From: Armatimonadota bacterium
GTDB taxonomy: Bacteria; Sysuimicrobiota; Sysuimicrobiia; Sysuimicrobiales; Sysuimicrobiaceae
Direction: 5' to 3'
Length of the DNA: 64,000 nt
Assembly: GCA_031432545.1 (NCBI GenBank)
Contig: JAVKGX010000001.1
Coordinates: 318,411-382,410, forward strand
How positions within the stretch are numbered: the first letter of the stretch is position 1; each line of letters begins with the position of its first letter. The notes beneath the pieces were generated by a model. The model ran no database searches, was not told the origin of the DNA, and saw only the letters and a program-made list of their open reading frames with translations. A program made the translations under genes and the position numbers. Positions 33,300 through 42,701 of this stretch are shown here, one piece after another.

Positions 33300-34190
33300 A
33301 TGGATCGACCGGACCTGGACCTGCTGCGGGACGCCATCGACATGCACGCGCACACGCATCCTGCCCTGTTCCGAAGGCCCCTGGACGACGCGGACCTCGC
33401 ACGCGCGGCGCTGCAGTACGGCATGCGGGGGTTCGTGCTGAAGGACCACGACTCCATGACCGTGGGTCGTGCTTACTACGTGAACAAGATGTTTGACGGA
33501 ATCCAGGCCTTCGGGGCGATCGTGCTCAACCGGTCCGTGGGCGGACTCAACCCGCACGTCGTGCAGGCCGCCATCCACTACGGAGCCAAGGTCGTCTGGA
33601 TGCCCAGCAACCACTCCAAGTGGCACGCGGAGTACTTCCAGACCTCTGACTACCCACAGCTGGGTCGGCCCCGGAAGCAGCTCTCAGGTCCCGGAATCAC
33701 GGTGTTGGACGAGGAAGGCCAGTTGAAGCCCGAAGTCCTTACGATCCTGGATCTGGTGGCTGAGGCGGACGTGTGCCTGGCCACGGGTCATCTGAGTCCC
33801 CAGGAGACGCGTCTGCTGCTGGAAGAAGCCCTCCGAAGGGGCGTCCGAAAGTTTCTGGTGACTCACGCAAACTGGGCCCTCACTCGCTACGACCTGGACG
33901 CCCAGCGGGAGTTTGTGCGCAAGGGCGCGTTTCTCGAGTACGTTGCGGTGTCGTGTGTGTCGCCCATCTTCTACGAACAGAAACCGGCAGAGCTCGCCGT
34001 ATGGATCAAGGAACTCGGGGGCCAGAACCTGCTGCTGAGCTCGGATCTCGGGCAGCTGTCGGGTCCACCGCACCCCGAGGGCTTGCGAATGTTGGTGGCG
34101 GCGCTGCTGGACGAAGGCGTACCGTTCGACGTCCTCGCACGCATGACGCGGGACAACCCGGCGCGGCTGCTGAACCTCGAGCCCCGGTGA
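33300..34190 (+). CDS. DUF6282 family amidohydrolase-like protein
   Basis: 296 residues. The metal-binding opening IDMHAHTHP (D-x-H-x-H) begins at about residue 13, further His lie in VLKDHDSM and PSNHSKWHAEYF, then ATGHLSPQE, LVTHANWALTRYD and an Asp in LLLSSDLGQL. This is a TIM-barrel, metal-dependent hydrolase arrangement. Family members are uncharacterised as far as I know. Between an aminotransferase and an SDR, hydrolysis of a cyclic amide or other C-N bond is plausible. ATG 33300 has GGAGGGGAGGGG upstream. Confidence 0.8.
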   Translation: MDRPDLDLLRDAIDMHAHTHPALFRRPLDDADLARAALQYGMRGFVLKDHDSMTVGRAYYVNKMFDGIQAFGAIVLNRSVGGLNPHVVQAAIHYGAKVVWMPSNHSKWHAEYFQTSDYPQLGRPRKQLSGPGITVLDEEGQLKPEVLTILDLVAEADVCLATGHLSPQETRLLLEEALRRGVRKFLVTHANWALTRYDLDAQREFVRKGAFLEYVAVSCVSPIFYEQKPAELAVWIKELGGQNLLLSSDLGQLSGPPHPEGLRMLVAALLDEGVPFDVLARMTRDNPARLLNLEPR

Positions 34191-34200
34191 GGAGGCGCGT

Positions 34201-34986
34201 ATGAAGCTGGAGGGCCGTGTGTGCATCGTGACGGGAGGTGCCAAGGGGATGGGGGGCGCCATCTCCGCGGCTTTGGCACGGGAGGGTGCGCACGTGGTGA
34301 TCGCAGGCCGGGACCGCGAGGCTCTGCAGGCGCACGCCGGTCGAATCCGCGCGGCCTTCCCCGAGCGCCAGGTGCTGCCGGTCAGGGTGGACGTGACGGA
34401 CGAAGCGTCCGTGCAGGCGATGGCCCGGACGTGTGTGGATGCGTTCGGACGGATTGATGTCCTGGTGACCGCGCATGGGGTGATTGGGCCGATCGAGACG
34501 CCACTCCATGAAATCTCGTCGGAGGACTGGCACTACGTTTTGAACAGCAACCTGTACGGCGTCTTTCTGTGCTGCAAGGCGGTGGTTCCCGTCATGATGG
34601 CACAGCGCTACGGCAAGATCATCAACGTCGGTGGCACTTCCGGTTTGCGGGGCTACCGCTATCGGGCCGCGTACTCGTCGTCGAAGTGGGCGATCCGGGG
34701 TCTCACACGAACCCTTGCGCTCGAAGTGGGCCCACACAACGTGAACGTCAACGTCCTCGTGCCCGGGGTAGTGGAGGGAGATCGAATGACCATCATCGTC
34801 CGGGAAAAGGCACGCAAACAGGGCCGGGCCGCCGGGGAGGTGTACGAGGAATACGTTCGTGAGATGGCGCTGCGACGGTTCTCCACATCGGAGGACATCG
34901 CCGCGGCCGCGGTCTTTCTGGCGTCCGACGACAGCCGCCAGATCACCGGTCAGGAGATTGTGGTGGACGGAGGCTGGGACGTCTGA
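34201..34986 (+). CDS. Short-chain dehydrogenase/reductase
   Basis: 261 residues, classical SDR. Cofactor loop TGGAKGMGGAI, VTAHGVIG in place of the usual NNAG, catalytic Ser in NVGGTSGLRG and Tyr/Lys in AYSSSKWAIRG, and a C-terminal QEIVVDGGWDV. GAGG precedes ATG 34201, and its stop shares bases with the next ATG. Likely oxidises or reduces an alcohol/ketone intermediate of the operon's pathway. Confidence 0.92.
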   Translation: MKLEGRVCIVTGGAKGMGGAISAALAREGAHVVIAGRDREALQAHAGRIRAAFPERQVLPVRVDVTDEASVQAMARTCVDAFGRIDVLVTAHGVIGPIETPLHEISSEDWHYVLNSNLYGVFLCCKAVVPVMMAQRYGKIINVGGTSGLRGYRYRAAYSSSKWAIRGLTRTLALEVGPHNVNVNVLVPGVVEGDRMTIIVREKARKQGRAAGEVYEEYVREMALRRFSTSEDIAAAAVFLASDDSRQITGQEIVVDGGWDV

Positions 34987-35861
34987 TGGGTCCTCGGCCA
35001 TTTCGTTACGAGCGGGCCACGAGTGTCGCCGACGTCATAGATTGCTTGCGGCGAGGGGGAGCGAACGCGAGAGTGCTGGCCGGCGGCCAGAGCCTGGTCC
35101 CGCTGATGAATTTGCGTTTGGTGGAACCCGAGCTGTTGGTGGACATCAACGACCTGCCCTTGGCCCACCTGCGAAGGGAAAACGACGCCATGGTGCTCGG
35201 TGCTCTGGTGCGCCACCAAACGCTCGAGGAGTCCGAGGAGGTCCGGGCGCTGTGCCCGTTGCTGTCGGAGGCTGCGGGCCTCGTCGGAAATGTCCGCGTG
35301 CGCGCTCTCGGCACCTTGGGAGGGAGCCTGGCACACGCGGACCCGGCGGCGGAGCTGCCGATGGTGTCCCTGGCTTTGGATGCTCAACTGGTCACGGAAG
35401 GACCGACCGGCTCACGCACCCTCCGATCGGAGGAGTTCTTCCGGGGGTACCTCACCACCGCCCTGGAGCCTGCGGAGCTGCTTACGGAGGTACGAGTGGC
35501 CGTACGGCAACCCCGGGAGGGATGGGCGGTTGAGGAGTTCGCGTTGCGCCAAGGTGACTTCGCAGTGGTTGCGGCCGCGGCGCGAGTGCAGCTCAACGAC
35601 GAGGGAAGGGTGGACGTGGTTCGCCTCGCGCTGGCGGGCGTAGGACCGACGCCGGTCCGGGCACAGGGCGCAGAGGACCAGCTGGTGGGGGCGCCAGCAA
35701 ACCCCAGGCGCGTCGAGGCCGCTTCCCGGCGGGCCGCCGCGGACATCCAGCCGGAGTCGGACGTCCACGCCAGCGCGGCTTACCGTCGCCACCTTACGTA
35801 CGTGCTTGCGCGCCGGGCACTCACCCGGGCTCTGGCCCGCGCCGAGGAGGCAACACCATGA
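34986..35861 (+). CDS. Molybdenum hydroxylase, FAD-binding medium subunit (CoxM/XdhB-like)
   Basis: 291 residues. The two FAD-pyrophosphate motifs are present: ARVLAGGQSLVPLMNLRL and RALGTLGGSLAHADPAAELP. C-terminal CO-dehydrogenase flavoprotein domain follows. It transfers electrons from the Fe-S subunit to an acceptor. Overlaps the SDR stop and the Fe-S gene start by a few bases. The order medium-small-large is standard for this family. Confidence 0.93.
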   Translation: MGPRPFRYERATSVADVIDCLRRGGANARVLAGGQSLVPLMNLRLVEPELLVDINDLPLAHLRRENDAMVLGALVRHQTLEESEEVRALCPLLSEAAGLVGNVRVRALGTLGGSLAHADPAAELPMVSLALDAQLVTEGPTGSRTLRSEEFFRGYLTTALEPAELLTEVRVAVRQPREGWAVEEFALRQGDFAVVAAAARVQLNDEGRVDVVRLALAGVGPTPVRAQGAEDQLVGAPANPRRVEAASRRAAADIQPESDVHASAAYRRHLTYVLARRALTRALARAEEATP

Positions 35862-36346
35862 AGGAACGCACGCGGCTTTCCATCTCCTTCGAGCTCAACG
35901 GTAGCCCGCGCCGCATCGAGGTGGAAGCGCATCGTACCCTCCTGTCGGTGTTGAGAGATGACCTGGGGACTGTGGACGTCAAGGAGGGCTGTGACGAGGG
36001 GGTTTGCGGGACCTGTACCGTGCTGCTCGACGGCCGGGCGGTCAGTAGCTGCCTGGTACTCGCGCCGCGGGTGCACGGCGCGCGCATCACCACCCTCCTC
36101 GGGTTGTCGCCGGATGGCCGACCGCACCCGCTCAAGGAGATGTTTGTTCGCCACGGTGCGGTGCAGTGCGGGTTCTGCACACCCGGGATGGTGTTGACCG
36201 CCTACGCGTTCGTCCGGTCGCATCCGCAGACCACGCGCCAGGAGCTCCGCAAGGCTCTTGCAGGGAACCTGTGTCGGTGTACCGGCTATGCGAAGCTTCT
36301 GGACGCTGTGGAGGCCTACGTCCGGGAGGTGTGCAGTGTCCGCTAG
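35858..36346 (+). CDS. Molybdenum hydroxylase, 2Fe-2S small subunit (CoxS/XdhC-like)
   Basis: 162 residues. Plant-type 2Fe-2S cluster Cys in KEGCDEGVCGTCTVLLDG plus VSSC, and the second cluster in QCGFCTPGMVLTAYA and NLCRCTGYAKLLDAVE. All eight ligands are visible. Overlaps the FAD subunit by ATGA. A complete electron-transfer subunit. Confidence 0.95.
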   Translation: MKERTRLSISFELNGSPRRIEVEAHRTLLSVLRDDLGTVDVKEGCDEGVCGTCTVLLDGRAVSSCLVLAPRVHGARITTLLGLSPDGRPHPLKEMFVRHGAVQCGFCTPGMVLTAYAFVRSHPQTTRQELRKALAGNLCRCTGYAKLLDAVEAYVREVCSVR

Positions 36347-38657
36347 GGAGGTGCTGGAGCGGGTCGGTTGGCGCGTCGTCGGGAAGCCCGTCCCGCGCCA
36401 CGACGCGTGGGACAAGGTTCTGGCACGTACCGCGTACGCCGCGGACTGGGAAATGCCGGGGATGCTGGTGGGCAAGGTGCTGCGGTCGCTGCACCCGTCG
36501 GCCCGCATCGTCCGCCTGGACACTGAGCGGGCCCGATCCCTTCCGGGAGTGGTTGCGGTTCTCACAGCTCGAGACGTGCCCAGGAACACCCTGTGGACGG
36601 ACGTGCCCGGCCAGACGACGGAGGTGGGACCCCTGCGGGCCAAGGTGCACGTGTTGGCTGAGGAGCGGGTCCGCTACCAGGGTGAACCTGTCGCCCTGGT
36701 AGCTGCGGAGTCAGAAGAACTGGCGGAGGAGGCGCTGCGGGCCATCGAGGTGGAGTACGACCCAGTGCCGGGGGTATTCGACCCCCAAGAGGCACTTTCG
36801 CCGGGCGCACCTCTCGTGCACTCGGACAGCAAGAGCAACCTCCTGGCGCGGTGGACCGTCCGGACCGGTGACGTGAGAGGGGCGTTGGCCCGGGCCGACG
36901 TGGTGGTCGAAGGGACTTACCGTACCCAGTTCGTGGACCATGCTTACCTGGAGCCGGAGGCGGGAGTGGCCTGGGTGGACTCGGACGGTGTGTTGACCAT
37001 CCGGGTGGCCACCCAGGTGATCGAGCACTTCCGCGACGTGGCGGATGTCCTGGGCCTGCCGCACAACAAGGTCCGCGTCATCGGCACGTACTTGGGGGGT
37101 GGGTTCGGCGGGAAGGAAGACGTCACCGTGGAGGTATTCCTGGGGCTACTGGCGTGGGTGACGCGGCGGCCTGTGAAGATGGTTTGGACGCGGCAGGAGT
37201 CCCTGCTGGCGCGGCCCAAACGCCACCCCTTTGTCATGAGGTACCGCACGGGTGCGCTTCGCACGGGCGAGTTGGTCGCGCAGGAAGTAGAGCTGCTGGC
37301 GGACGCGGGCGCGTACGCCTTTCTCAGTGCCCTGGTCCTACTCTATGCGTCAACGACGGCATGCGGGCCGTACCGCGTCCCGAACGTGGCTGTGGACGCG
37401 CAAGTCGTCTACACCAACAACCCGCCCACCAGCGCCATGCGCGGTTTCGGGGCCATGCAGGTGGTCTTCGCGTACGAGCAGCAGATGGACCGTCTGGCCC
37501 GGGAGCTCGGAATGGACCCGGTGGAGCTTCGGGTTCGCAATGGCTTGCGCAAGGGTGACCGCTTACCCATCGGCCAGGTACTGGAGACGCACGTGGCCCT
37601 GCCTGAGGTCGCGCGCCGGGCGTGGCAAGCCCTAGGGCCCGCCCAGCCTCCTTCGGGGCCGCACCTGCGGGTAGGACGCGGGCTTGCATGCAACCTGCAG
37701 CCCTACGGGCGCATCGTCTGGCTCCATGATTGGGCGAGCGCCTGGGTGGGATTCGAGATGGACGGTAGCGTCCTCATACGCGCAGGGGTGCCGGACGTGG
37801 GCGCGGGCCAGGCCTCCTCCCTGTGCCAGATCGCCGGCGAAGTGCTCGGTGTTCCTCTGGATCGCGTCTCCATCCACGTATCCGACAGCGCTCTCACGCC
37901 GCTGGCGGGGACGACCACCGCCACGCGGCAGCTTATGATGTCCGGCAACGCGGTACTTCGCGCGGCGACCGAGCTTCGGGAACACGTCTTGCGGGTGGCC
38001 GCCCAACTGCTGGAGACGACCCCGGTGGAGTTGCAGCTGGATGGCCACGAGGTGCGTACGCCCGACGGCCGGTGTGTTTCCCTTGTGCGGGTCCTGCGCG
38101 AGTGTGCTCGGGTGGGTGTACCCCGCAGCGCTTTCGCAACCTACCATGCGCCAGCGGGCGATCCCATAGATTTGGACAGGGGCGGAGGGAGAGTGTTCCC
38201 CGACTTCACGTACGGCGCTCACGCTACAGAGGTGGAGGTAGACACGGAGACCGGGGCAATCCGGGTCCGGCGCTACGTAGCTTGCCACGACGTGGGGCAG
38301 GCCATCAACCCTCAGAGCGTCGAGGGGCAGATTCAGGGCGGAGCAGTGATGGGGATCGGATACGCGCTCATGGAAAGGGTGATCCTGGACGCAGGGAACA
38401 ACCAGACCACGAGCTTCTCCACGTACCTGATTCCTACGAGTATGGACGTCCCTGACGTGATCCCCCTGGTGTTGGAGTCCGGGGAGGGCATGGGACCCTT
38501 CGGTGCTCGGGGTATCGGGGAGCCGCCGGTGGGGCCACCTGCGGCGGCTATCGCGAACGCCGTCTACGACGCGGTGGGCGTGCGCGTCACGGAACTACCG
38601 ATAAGGTCGGAAGCCGTGGCCCGTGCGCTGTACGAACTTGCAGGACACAACGGATGA
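36336..38657 (+). CDS. Molybdenum hydroxylase, large molybdopterin-binding subunit (CoxL/XdhA-like)
   Basis: 773 residues. GGGAGG lies before GTG 36336, overlapping the small subunit by 11 nt. The molybdopterin-binding regions read LGGGFGGKEDVTVEVF, TSAMRGFGAMQ, AGTTTATRQLMMSGNAV and the final GARGIGEPPVGPPAAAIANAV with the catalytic Glu. The active-site loop lacks the AYRCSFR of true CO dehydrogenase, so this is an aldehyde-oxidase or heterocycle-hydroxylase type. It would hydroxylate a carbon next to N or an aldehyde. Needs a molybdenum cofactor; moaB and a broken moeA are in the same window. No XdhC-like chaperone is present. Confidence 0.94.
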   Translation: MSAREVLERVGWRVVGKPVPRHDAWDKVLARTAYAADWEMPGMLVGKVLRSLHPSARIVRLDTERARSLPGVVAVLTARDVPRNTLWTDVPGQTTEVGPLRAKVHVLAEERVRYQGEPVALVAAESEELAEEALRAIEVEYDPVPGVFDPQEALSPGAPLVHSDSKSNLLARWTVRTGDVRGALARADVVVEGTYRTQFVDHAYLEPEAGVAWVDSDGVLTIRVATQVIEHFRDVADVLGLPHNKVRVIGTYLGGGFGGKEDVTVEVFLGLLAWVTRRPVKMVWTRQESLLARPKRHPFVMRYRTGALRTGELVAQEVELLADAGAYAFLSALVLLYASTTACGPYRVPNVAVDAQVVYTNNPPTSAMRGFGAMQVVFAYEQQMDRLARELGMDPVELRVRNGLRKGDRLPIGQVLETHVALPEVARRAWQALGPAQPPSGPHLRVGRGLACNLQPYGRIVWLHDWASAWVGFEMDGSVLIRAGVPDVGAGQASSLCQIAGEVLGVPLDRVSIHVSDSALTPLAGTTTATRQLMMSGNAVLRAATELREHVLRVAAQLLETTPVELQLDGHEVRTPDGRCVSLVRVLRECARVGVPRSAFATYHAPAGDPIDLDRGGGRVFPDFTYGAHATEVEVDTETGAIRVRRYVACHDVGQAINPQSVEGQIQGGAVMGIGYALMERVILDAGNNQTTSFSTYLIPTSMDVPDVIPLVLESGEGMGPFGARGIGEPPVGPPAAAIANAVYDAVGVRVTELPIRSEAVARALYELAGHNG

Positions 38658-38671
38658 GAGGAGGGCAGGTG

Positions 38672-39832
38672 ATGCGTAGGTTGCCGTTTGGTTGGCTCGT
38701 GGTGATGGTTGTCGCCTTGGGCTTGGCCCGAGGCGCGCCAGGTGCGCCCGCACCCGTTGTGAAGCTGGCGTTTCTCGGCCCGCTGACCGGGCCTAACGCC
38801 CCGCAGGGGCTGGGTGCGCGCAACGCCTTTGATCTGGCCATTCGTCAAGCCAACGCTTCGGGCCGGTTCCCGTACCGGATCGAGGGTGTGGTGCTGGATG
38901 ACGCTTCCGACCCGGCGACCGGACGGGCTGCGGCGTTGCGGGCCGTTTCGGATCCTGCAGTGGTGGCTGCGACGGGCCACTGGAACAGCCCCGTAGCCTT
39001 TGCGACCATCGAGGTATTTCACGAGCACCGCACTCCCATCGTGATCTGGGGCGCCATCCACCCGGACATCACGCGCCGGGGCTACCCAGAGGTGACGCGC
39101 GTGGCTCCCACCGCGGAACAGGAAACCGCGGTCGGCGCGCGTTGGGTGATCCGTGACCTGCGTCTGCGGCGGTGGGCGGTGGTGCACGACACCACAACAT
39201 ACGGCAACTTTACGCGGGACGCTTTCGTGGGTACCGCGCGGGGTTTGGGTGGGGAGATCCTGAGCACAGACGGCATCAACGTGGGAGACCGGGACTTTAG
39301 CGCTCTGCTCACGCGCCTGCGGGGCCTAGGCCCCGACGCCGTCTTCTTCGGCGGAGTCGTCACGGAAGGAGCGCTTCTCCGGGCTCAGATGGTGCGTGCG
39401 CGGCTTGCCGCCGCCTTCTTCAGCATTTCAGGGATCTTCGACGACCGATTCATCGACGTGGCGACGGCCCCGTCCGCCGAGGGTACGCTGGCCATCAAAC
39501 CGGGCGTCCCCCTGGAGGGGATCGCCACAGGTCGGCGGTTCATCGAGGACTACCGGACGGCCGGCTACCGAGAGCCGTACGGTGCGTACGGCCCGTACTC
39601 GTATGACGCCACGAACATCCTCTTGGAGGCGGTACGGCAGGTAGGCCCGGATCGGGCGAAGCTGGTGGATGCCGTCCGCAACATACGCCACCGGGGCCTC
39701 CTTGGAGAGGTGACCTTCGACCGGGAGGGACAGACCCGCCTGGTGGTTGTGACGCGGTACGTGGTCCAGGACGGCAAGTGGACGGTGTGGGAAGACTCCG
39801 AGTACGCGAAGGGTAGGCGCCAGGTGCGCTGA
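38672..39832 (+). CDS. Branched-chain-type ABC transporter substrate-binding protein (LivK-like)
   Basis: 386 residues. ATG 38672 follows GAGGAGGGCAGGTG; an in-frame ATG 38654 overlaps the previous stop but would break the signal peptide (LPFGWLVVMVVALGLARGAPG). Peripla_BP_6 fold: KLAFLGPLTGPNAPQGLGARNAFDLAI, VAPTAEQETAVGARWVI, DAVFFGGVVTEGALL, EPYGAYGPYSYDATNILLEAV. It should capture the operon's substrate in the periplasm; these proteins also take up amides, urea and aromatic acids. Confidence 0.92.
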   Translation: MRRLPFGWLVVMVVALGLARGAPGAPAPVVKLAFLGPLTGPNAPQGLGARNAFDLAIRQANASGRFPYRIEGVVLDDASDPATGRAAALRAVSDPAVVAATGHWNSPVAFATIEVFHEHRTPIVIWGAIHPDITRRGYPEVTRVAPTAEQETAVGARWVIRDLRLRRWAVVHDTTTYGNFTRDAFVGTARGLGGEILSTDGINVGDRDFSALLTRLRGLGPDAVFFGGVVTEGALLRAQMVRARLAAAFFSISGIFDDRFIDVATAPSAEGTLAIKPGVPLEGIATGRRFIEDYRTAGYREPYGAYGPYSYDATNILLEAVRQVGPDRAKLVDAVRNIRHRGLLGEVTFDREGQTRLVVVTRYVVQDGKWTVWEDSEYAKGRRQVR

Positions 39833-39851
39833 TCCCTAGGCTGGGCGCGCT

Positions 39852-40748
39852 GTGGTGGTAGAGCAGCTGCTGAACGCTATGCTGCTGGCGGGCATGTACT
39901 CGCTGGTGGCCGTGGGGTTCACCCTCTTCTTTGGTGTGCTCGATCTGGTGAACTTCGCGCACGGAGAGATGGCCACCCTGGCGGTGTTTGTCTCGCTGGC
40001 GCTGCTGGTCTTGACGGCGTGGGGCTCCGGGGAGGCCATCTGGGGTGGAGTCCTAGCGGCGATAGTGCTTGTGGGCTGCGCAGGGGTGCTCGTGGAGCGC
40101 CTGGCCCTGCGCCGCTTGCGCGTGGCGCCACCGCTGCTGATGCTGTTGGCTACGGTCGGTGTTTCTATCGTCCTTCGAGAGGCCGTAAGGCTGCTGTACC
40201 CGGCCGGATCGAACCCGCAGGTGTTTCCCTCTCTGTTCCCGGGGGGCTCGGTCGCGTTGGGGGGCCTGAGGGTCCCTTACGACGCGGTGACCATCCTCGT
40301 GGTGGCCTGGTTGTTGATTGCGATGTGCGATCGATTCATCAACCGCACCCGCATGGGTGCGTGTATCCGTGCGGTGGCACAAGACCGAGAGGCAGCCCTC
40401 TTTATGGGCGTGGATCTTGACCGGACCGTTGCGGTCACCTTCTTTGTGGGATCCGCACTGGGTGCGGTTGCCGGCATCCTGAACGGCGCCTTCTACGGCA
40501 TCGTACGGTACGACATGGGTCTGCTGATGGCGATCAAGGGGTTCTCGGCGGCGGTGGTGGGGGGGCTAGGGAGCTTTTACGGCGCTTTGGTGGGCAGCCT
40601 GGTGCTGGCCGGAGTGGAGACCGCCTCAGCGGCATACTTGCCGGGTGGGTCGCAGTTGCGCGACGTTCTCTCCTTCCTCTTAGTGATCGCCTTCCTCGTA
40701 CTACGACCCACCGGCCTCCTGGGCGAGCGGTCCGTGGAGAAGGTATGA
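39852..40748 (+). CDS. Branched-chain-type ABC permease LivH-like
   Basis: 298 residues, about eight membrane helices. LLNAMLLAGMYSLVAVGFTLFFGVLDLVNFAHGEMATL is the LivH opening, and GFSAAVVGGLGSFYGALVGSLVLAGVE is the conserved cytoplasmic-loop region that contacts the ATPase. The GTG start (39852) has no ideal Shine-Dalgarno. Overlaps livM by ATGA (40745-40748). Confidence 0.93.
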   Translation: MVVEQLLNAMLLAGMYSLVAVGFTLFFGVLDLVNFAHGEMATLAVFVSLALLVLTAWGSGEAIWGGVLAAIVLVGCAGVLVERLALRRLRVAPPLLMLLATVGVSIVLREAVRLLYPAGSNPQVFPSLFPGGSVALGGLRVPYDAVTILVVAWLLIAMCDRFINRTRMGACIRAVAQDREAALFMGVDLDRTVAVTFFVGSALGAVAGILNGAFYGIVRYDMGLLMAIKGFSAAVVGGLGSFYGALVGSLVLAGVETASAAYLPGGSQLRDVLSFLLVIAFLVLRPTGLLGERSVEKV

Positions 40749-41953
40749 GCGTCCCGATGCCGTCCCGGGTGCTGATGGTGGAAGCTGCCATTGGCGCGTG
40801 GGTGTTCGCCTTCCTTCTGGTGGAATCCTGGGCAGGTCTTGCCCTCCTACTCGCTGCGGGCGCGGGGGGCGGCGTGTGGGCGGGTCGATGGACCGCGGGA
40901 CGAGACGGACGGCCGTTCGGAGCGGTGCGGGAGTGTGCGGGGTGGGCCCTGGGCGGCCTCGCGGTGTGGGTACTTTTGATACCCTTCGTGCTGCGGGGGA
41001 GTCCTTACTGGTTGTTTGTCCTCGTGTTGGCCGGAGTCCACGCACTGATGGCCGTGGGACTCAATGTCCAGGTCGGCAGTACCGAAATGGTCAATTTGGG
41101 GTTCGCGGGATTCGCGGCGATCGGTGCCTACACCTCCGCGGTGCTGAGCCGGGAGGTGGGGTGGGATCCCTGGTTGGGAACTGTGGCCGGTGCCGTGGTC
41201 ACCTGCGCGGTGGGGGTGCTCGTGGGACTCCCCGCCGCCCGTACGCGCGGGTACTACTACTCTTTGGTGACCATCGCCTTCGGCATCGTCGTGTACTTGG
41301 TGCTCGTGAACTTGACCGCGGTTGGGGGGCCGTCCGGGCTAGGTCGCATTCCGCCGCTGTCCGTGGGTAACCTCTCCCTGCGGGCTCCTGTGTCGGTCGC
41401 CGGCCTCTCCCTACCCGCGCAGGCGACGTCTTTCTATCTGACGGCTGTGGTGCTCGCGGCCGCCGCATGGATCGCGCAGCGTTTGCATCGCTCGGAGCTG
41501 GGACTTGTGTGGAACGCGCTACGGGAGGACGAAGTAGCCACGCGCTGTCTCGGGGTGGACGTGACTCGGGCGAAGCTGTGGGCCATGGGGTTCGGGACAT
41601 TCCTAGGTGGGCTCGCGGGAGCCCTTTACGCGCACACCGTGGGTTTCATCGCGCCGGACAACTTTACGTTTCTCCACTCTGTGATGCTTGTGAGCATGGT
41701 GATCCTGGGAGGGGCGGATCACGTGGCTGGCGTGGTGGTGGGCGCGGTCCTGCTCACGGTGGTGCCCGAGAAGTTCCGGGCCTTTCAGGACTACCGGCTG
41801 CTGCTGTATGGCGCGGTGCTGCTGGGCATGCTCCACGTGAGGCCGCGGGGCCTGCTGCCGAAAGGCACGCGCAGCTACCCCTCGGTCTCCGGATCGCACA
41901 CCGTGCCGCGCGCGGGGAGGCGGGTTGAGTCCGACACCGTTGCTGTCCGCTGA
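40745..41953 (+). CDS. Branched-chain-type ABC permease LivM-like
   Basis: 402 residues. Helices throughout, with ALMAVGLNVQVGSTEMVNLGFAGFAAIGAYTSAV and LARTRGYYYSLVTIAFGIV-like LivM motifs (here PAARTRGYYYS), and GTFLGGLAGALYAHTVGFIAPDNFTFLHSV near the end. Longer than usual at the N-terminus (two extra helices, about residues 10-75). Overlaps livG by about 29 nt. Confidence 0.92.
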   Translation: MSVPMPSRVLMVEAAIGAWVFAFLLVESWAGLALLLAAGAGGGVWAGRWTAGRDGRPFGAVRECAGWALGGLAVWVLLIPFVLRGSPYWLFVLVLAGVHALMAVGLNVQVGSTEMVNLGFAGFAAIGAYTSAVLSREVGWDPWLGTVAGAVVTCAVGVLVGLPAARTRGYYYSLVTIAFGIVVYLVLVNLTAVGGPSGLGRIPPLSVGNLSLRAPVSVAGLSLPAQATSFYLTAVVLAAAAWIAQRLHRSELGLVWNALREDEVATRCLGVDVTRAKLWAMGFGTFLGGLAGALYAHTVGFIAPDNFTFLHSVMLVSMVILGGADHVAGVVVGAVLLTVVPEKFRAFQDYRLLLYGAVLLGMLHVRPRGLLPKGTRSYPSVSGSHTVPRAGRRVESDTVAVR

Positions 41954-42701
41954 GGGTTTGCTCATACGGTTCGGCGGGCTCACGGCCCTGGACGGTGTGA
42001 GCCTGGAGGTGAACCGAGGGGAAGTCGTGGCGATTATCGGGCCTAACGGATCCGGGAAAACCACCCTTTTCAACGTGGTCATGGGGATCTACCCTCCGCA
42101 CCGCGGCCGGGTGGCACTGAAGGGAGAGGATGTGACAGGGCTGCCCGCCCACCAAGTGGTGCAGCGTGGGGTGGCTCGTACGTTCCAGGTCAGCCGTCTG
42201 TTCTTAGACCTGTCCGTGCTCGACAACGTGATGCTGGGCTGCGTCGGGCCCCTGCGAACGCGGTGGTCGGACCTTTTGATGAGTCCGCGGGTGTCAGAGA
42301 GGCGTCTGCGGGAGGTGGCAGAGCGGGCAGCCGCCCTGCTCGAGGAAGTAAGCCCCGACCTCAGGCGCCGGTGTTACCGCGCCGCCCGTGAACTGACGCT
42401 GGCCGAACGCCGTCGATTGGAGCTGTGCCGCGCGCTGGCCAGCGACCCGGAACTCCTTCTGCTGGACGAGCCGTCGGCGGGTCTGGACGTGCGGGAGACG
42501 CAAGCCCTCATGGACGAGGTGTCGGGTCTGCGCGGCCACCGGCCCAACCTAGGGGTGGCCCTCATCGAGCACGACATGGCCGTGGTTCGCGGTCTGGCGG
42601 AGCGGGTGGTGGCGCTGAACTACGGCCGCAAGATTGCAGAGGGGAGCTTCGAAGAGGTGGCGGCGAGCCCGGAGGTCCGGGAGGCGTACCTGGGCGCATG
42701 A
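41925..42701 (+). CDS. Branched-chain-type ABC ATPase LivG-like
   Basis: 258 residues. TTG 41925 lies inside the end of livM. Walker A GPNGSGKTT and Walker B LLLLDEPSAGLD are intact, with the His switch in ALIEHDM. The ABC signature is divergent: ELTLAERRRLELCRAL stands where LSGGQ or LPYGxQRRLE is expected. Similar variants occur in some LivG-like proteins, so it need not be inactive. Pairs with LivF. Confidence 0.9.
   Translation: MSPTPLLSAEGLLIRFGGLTALDGVSLEVNRGEVVAIIGPNGSGKTTLFNVVMGIYPPHRGRVALKGEDVTGLPAHQVVQRGVARTFQVSRLFLDLSVLDNVMLGCVGPLRTRWSDLLMSPRVSERRLREVAERAAALLEEVSPDLRRRCYRAARELTLAERRRLELCRALASDPELLLLDEPSAGLDVRETQALMDEVSGLRGHRPNLGVALIEHDMAVVRGLAERVVALNYGRKIAEGSFEEVAASPEVREAYLGA

Noticed and set aside
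36336-38657. CO dehydrogenase large subunit
   Set aside because: The active-site loop AYRCSFR of form-I CO dehydrogenase is absent; the protein has AMRGFGA, so it belongs to the wider molybdenum hydroxylase family.
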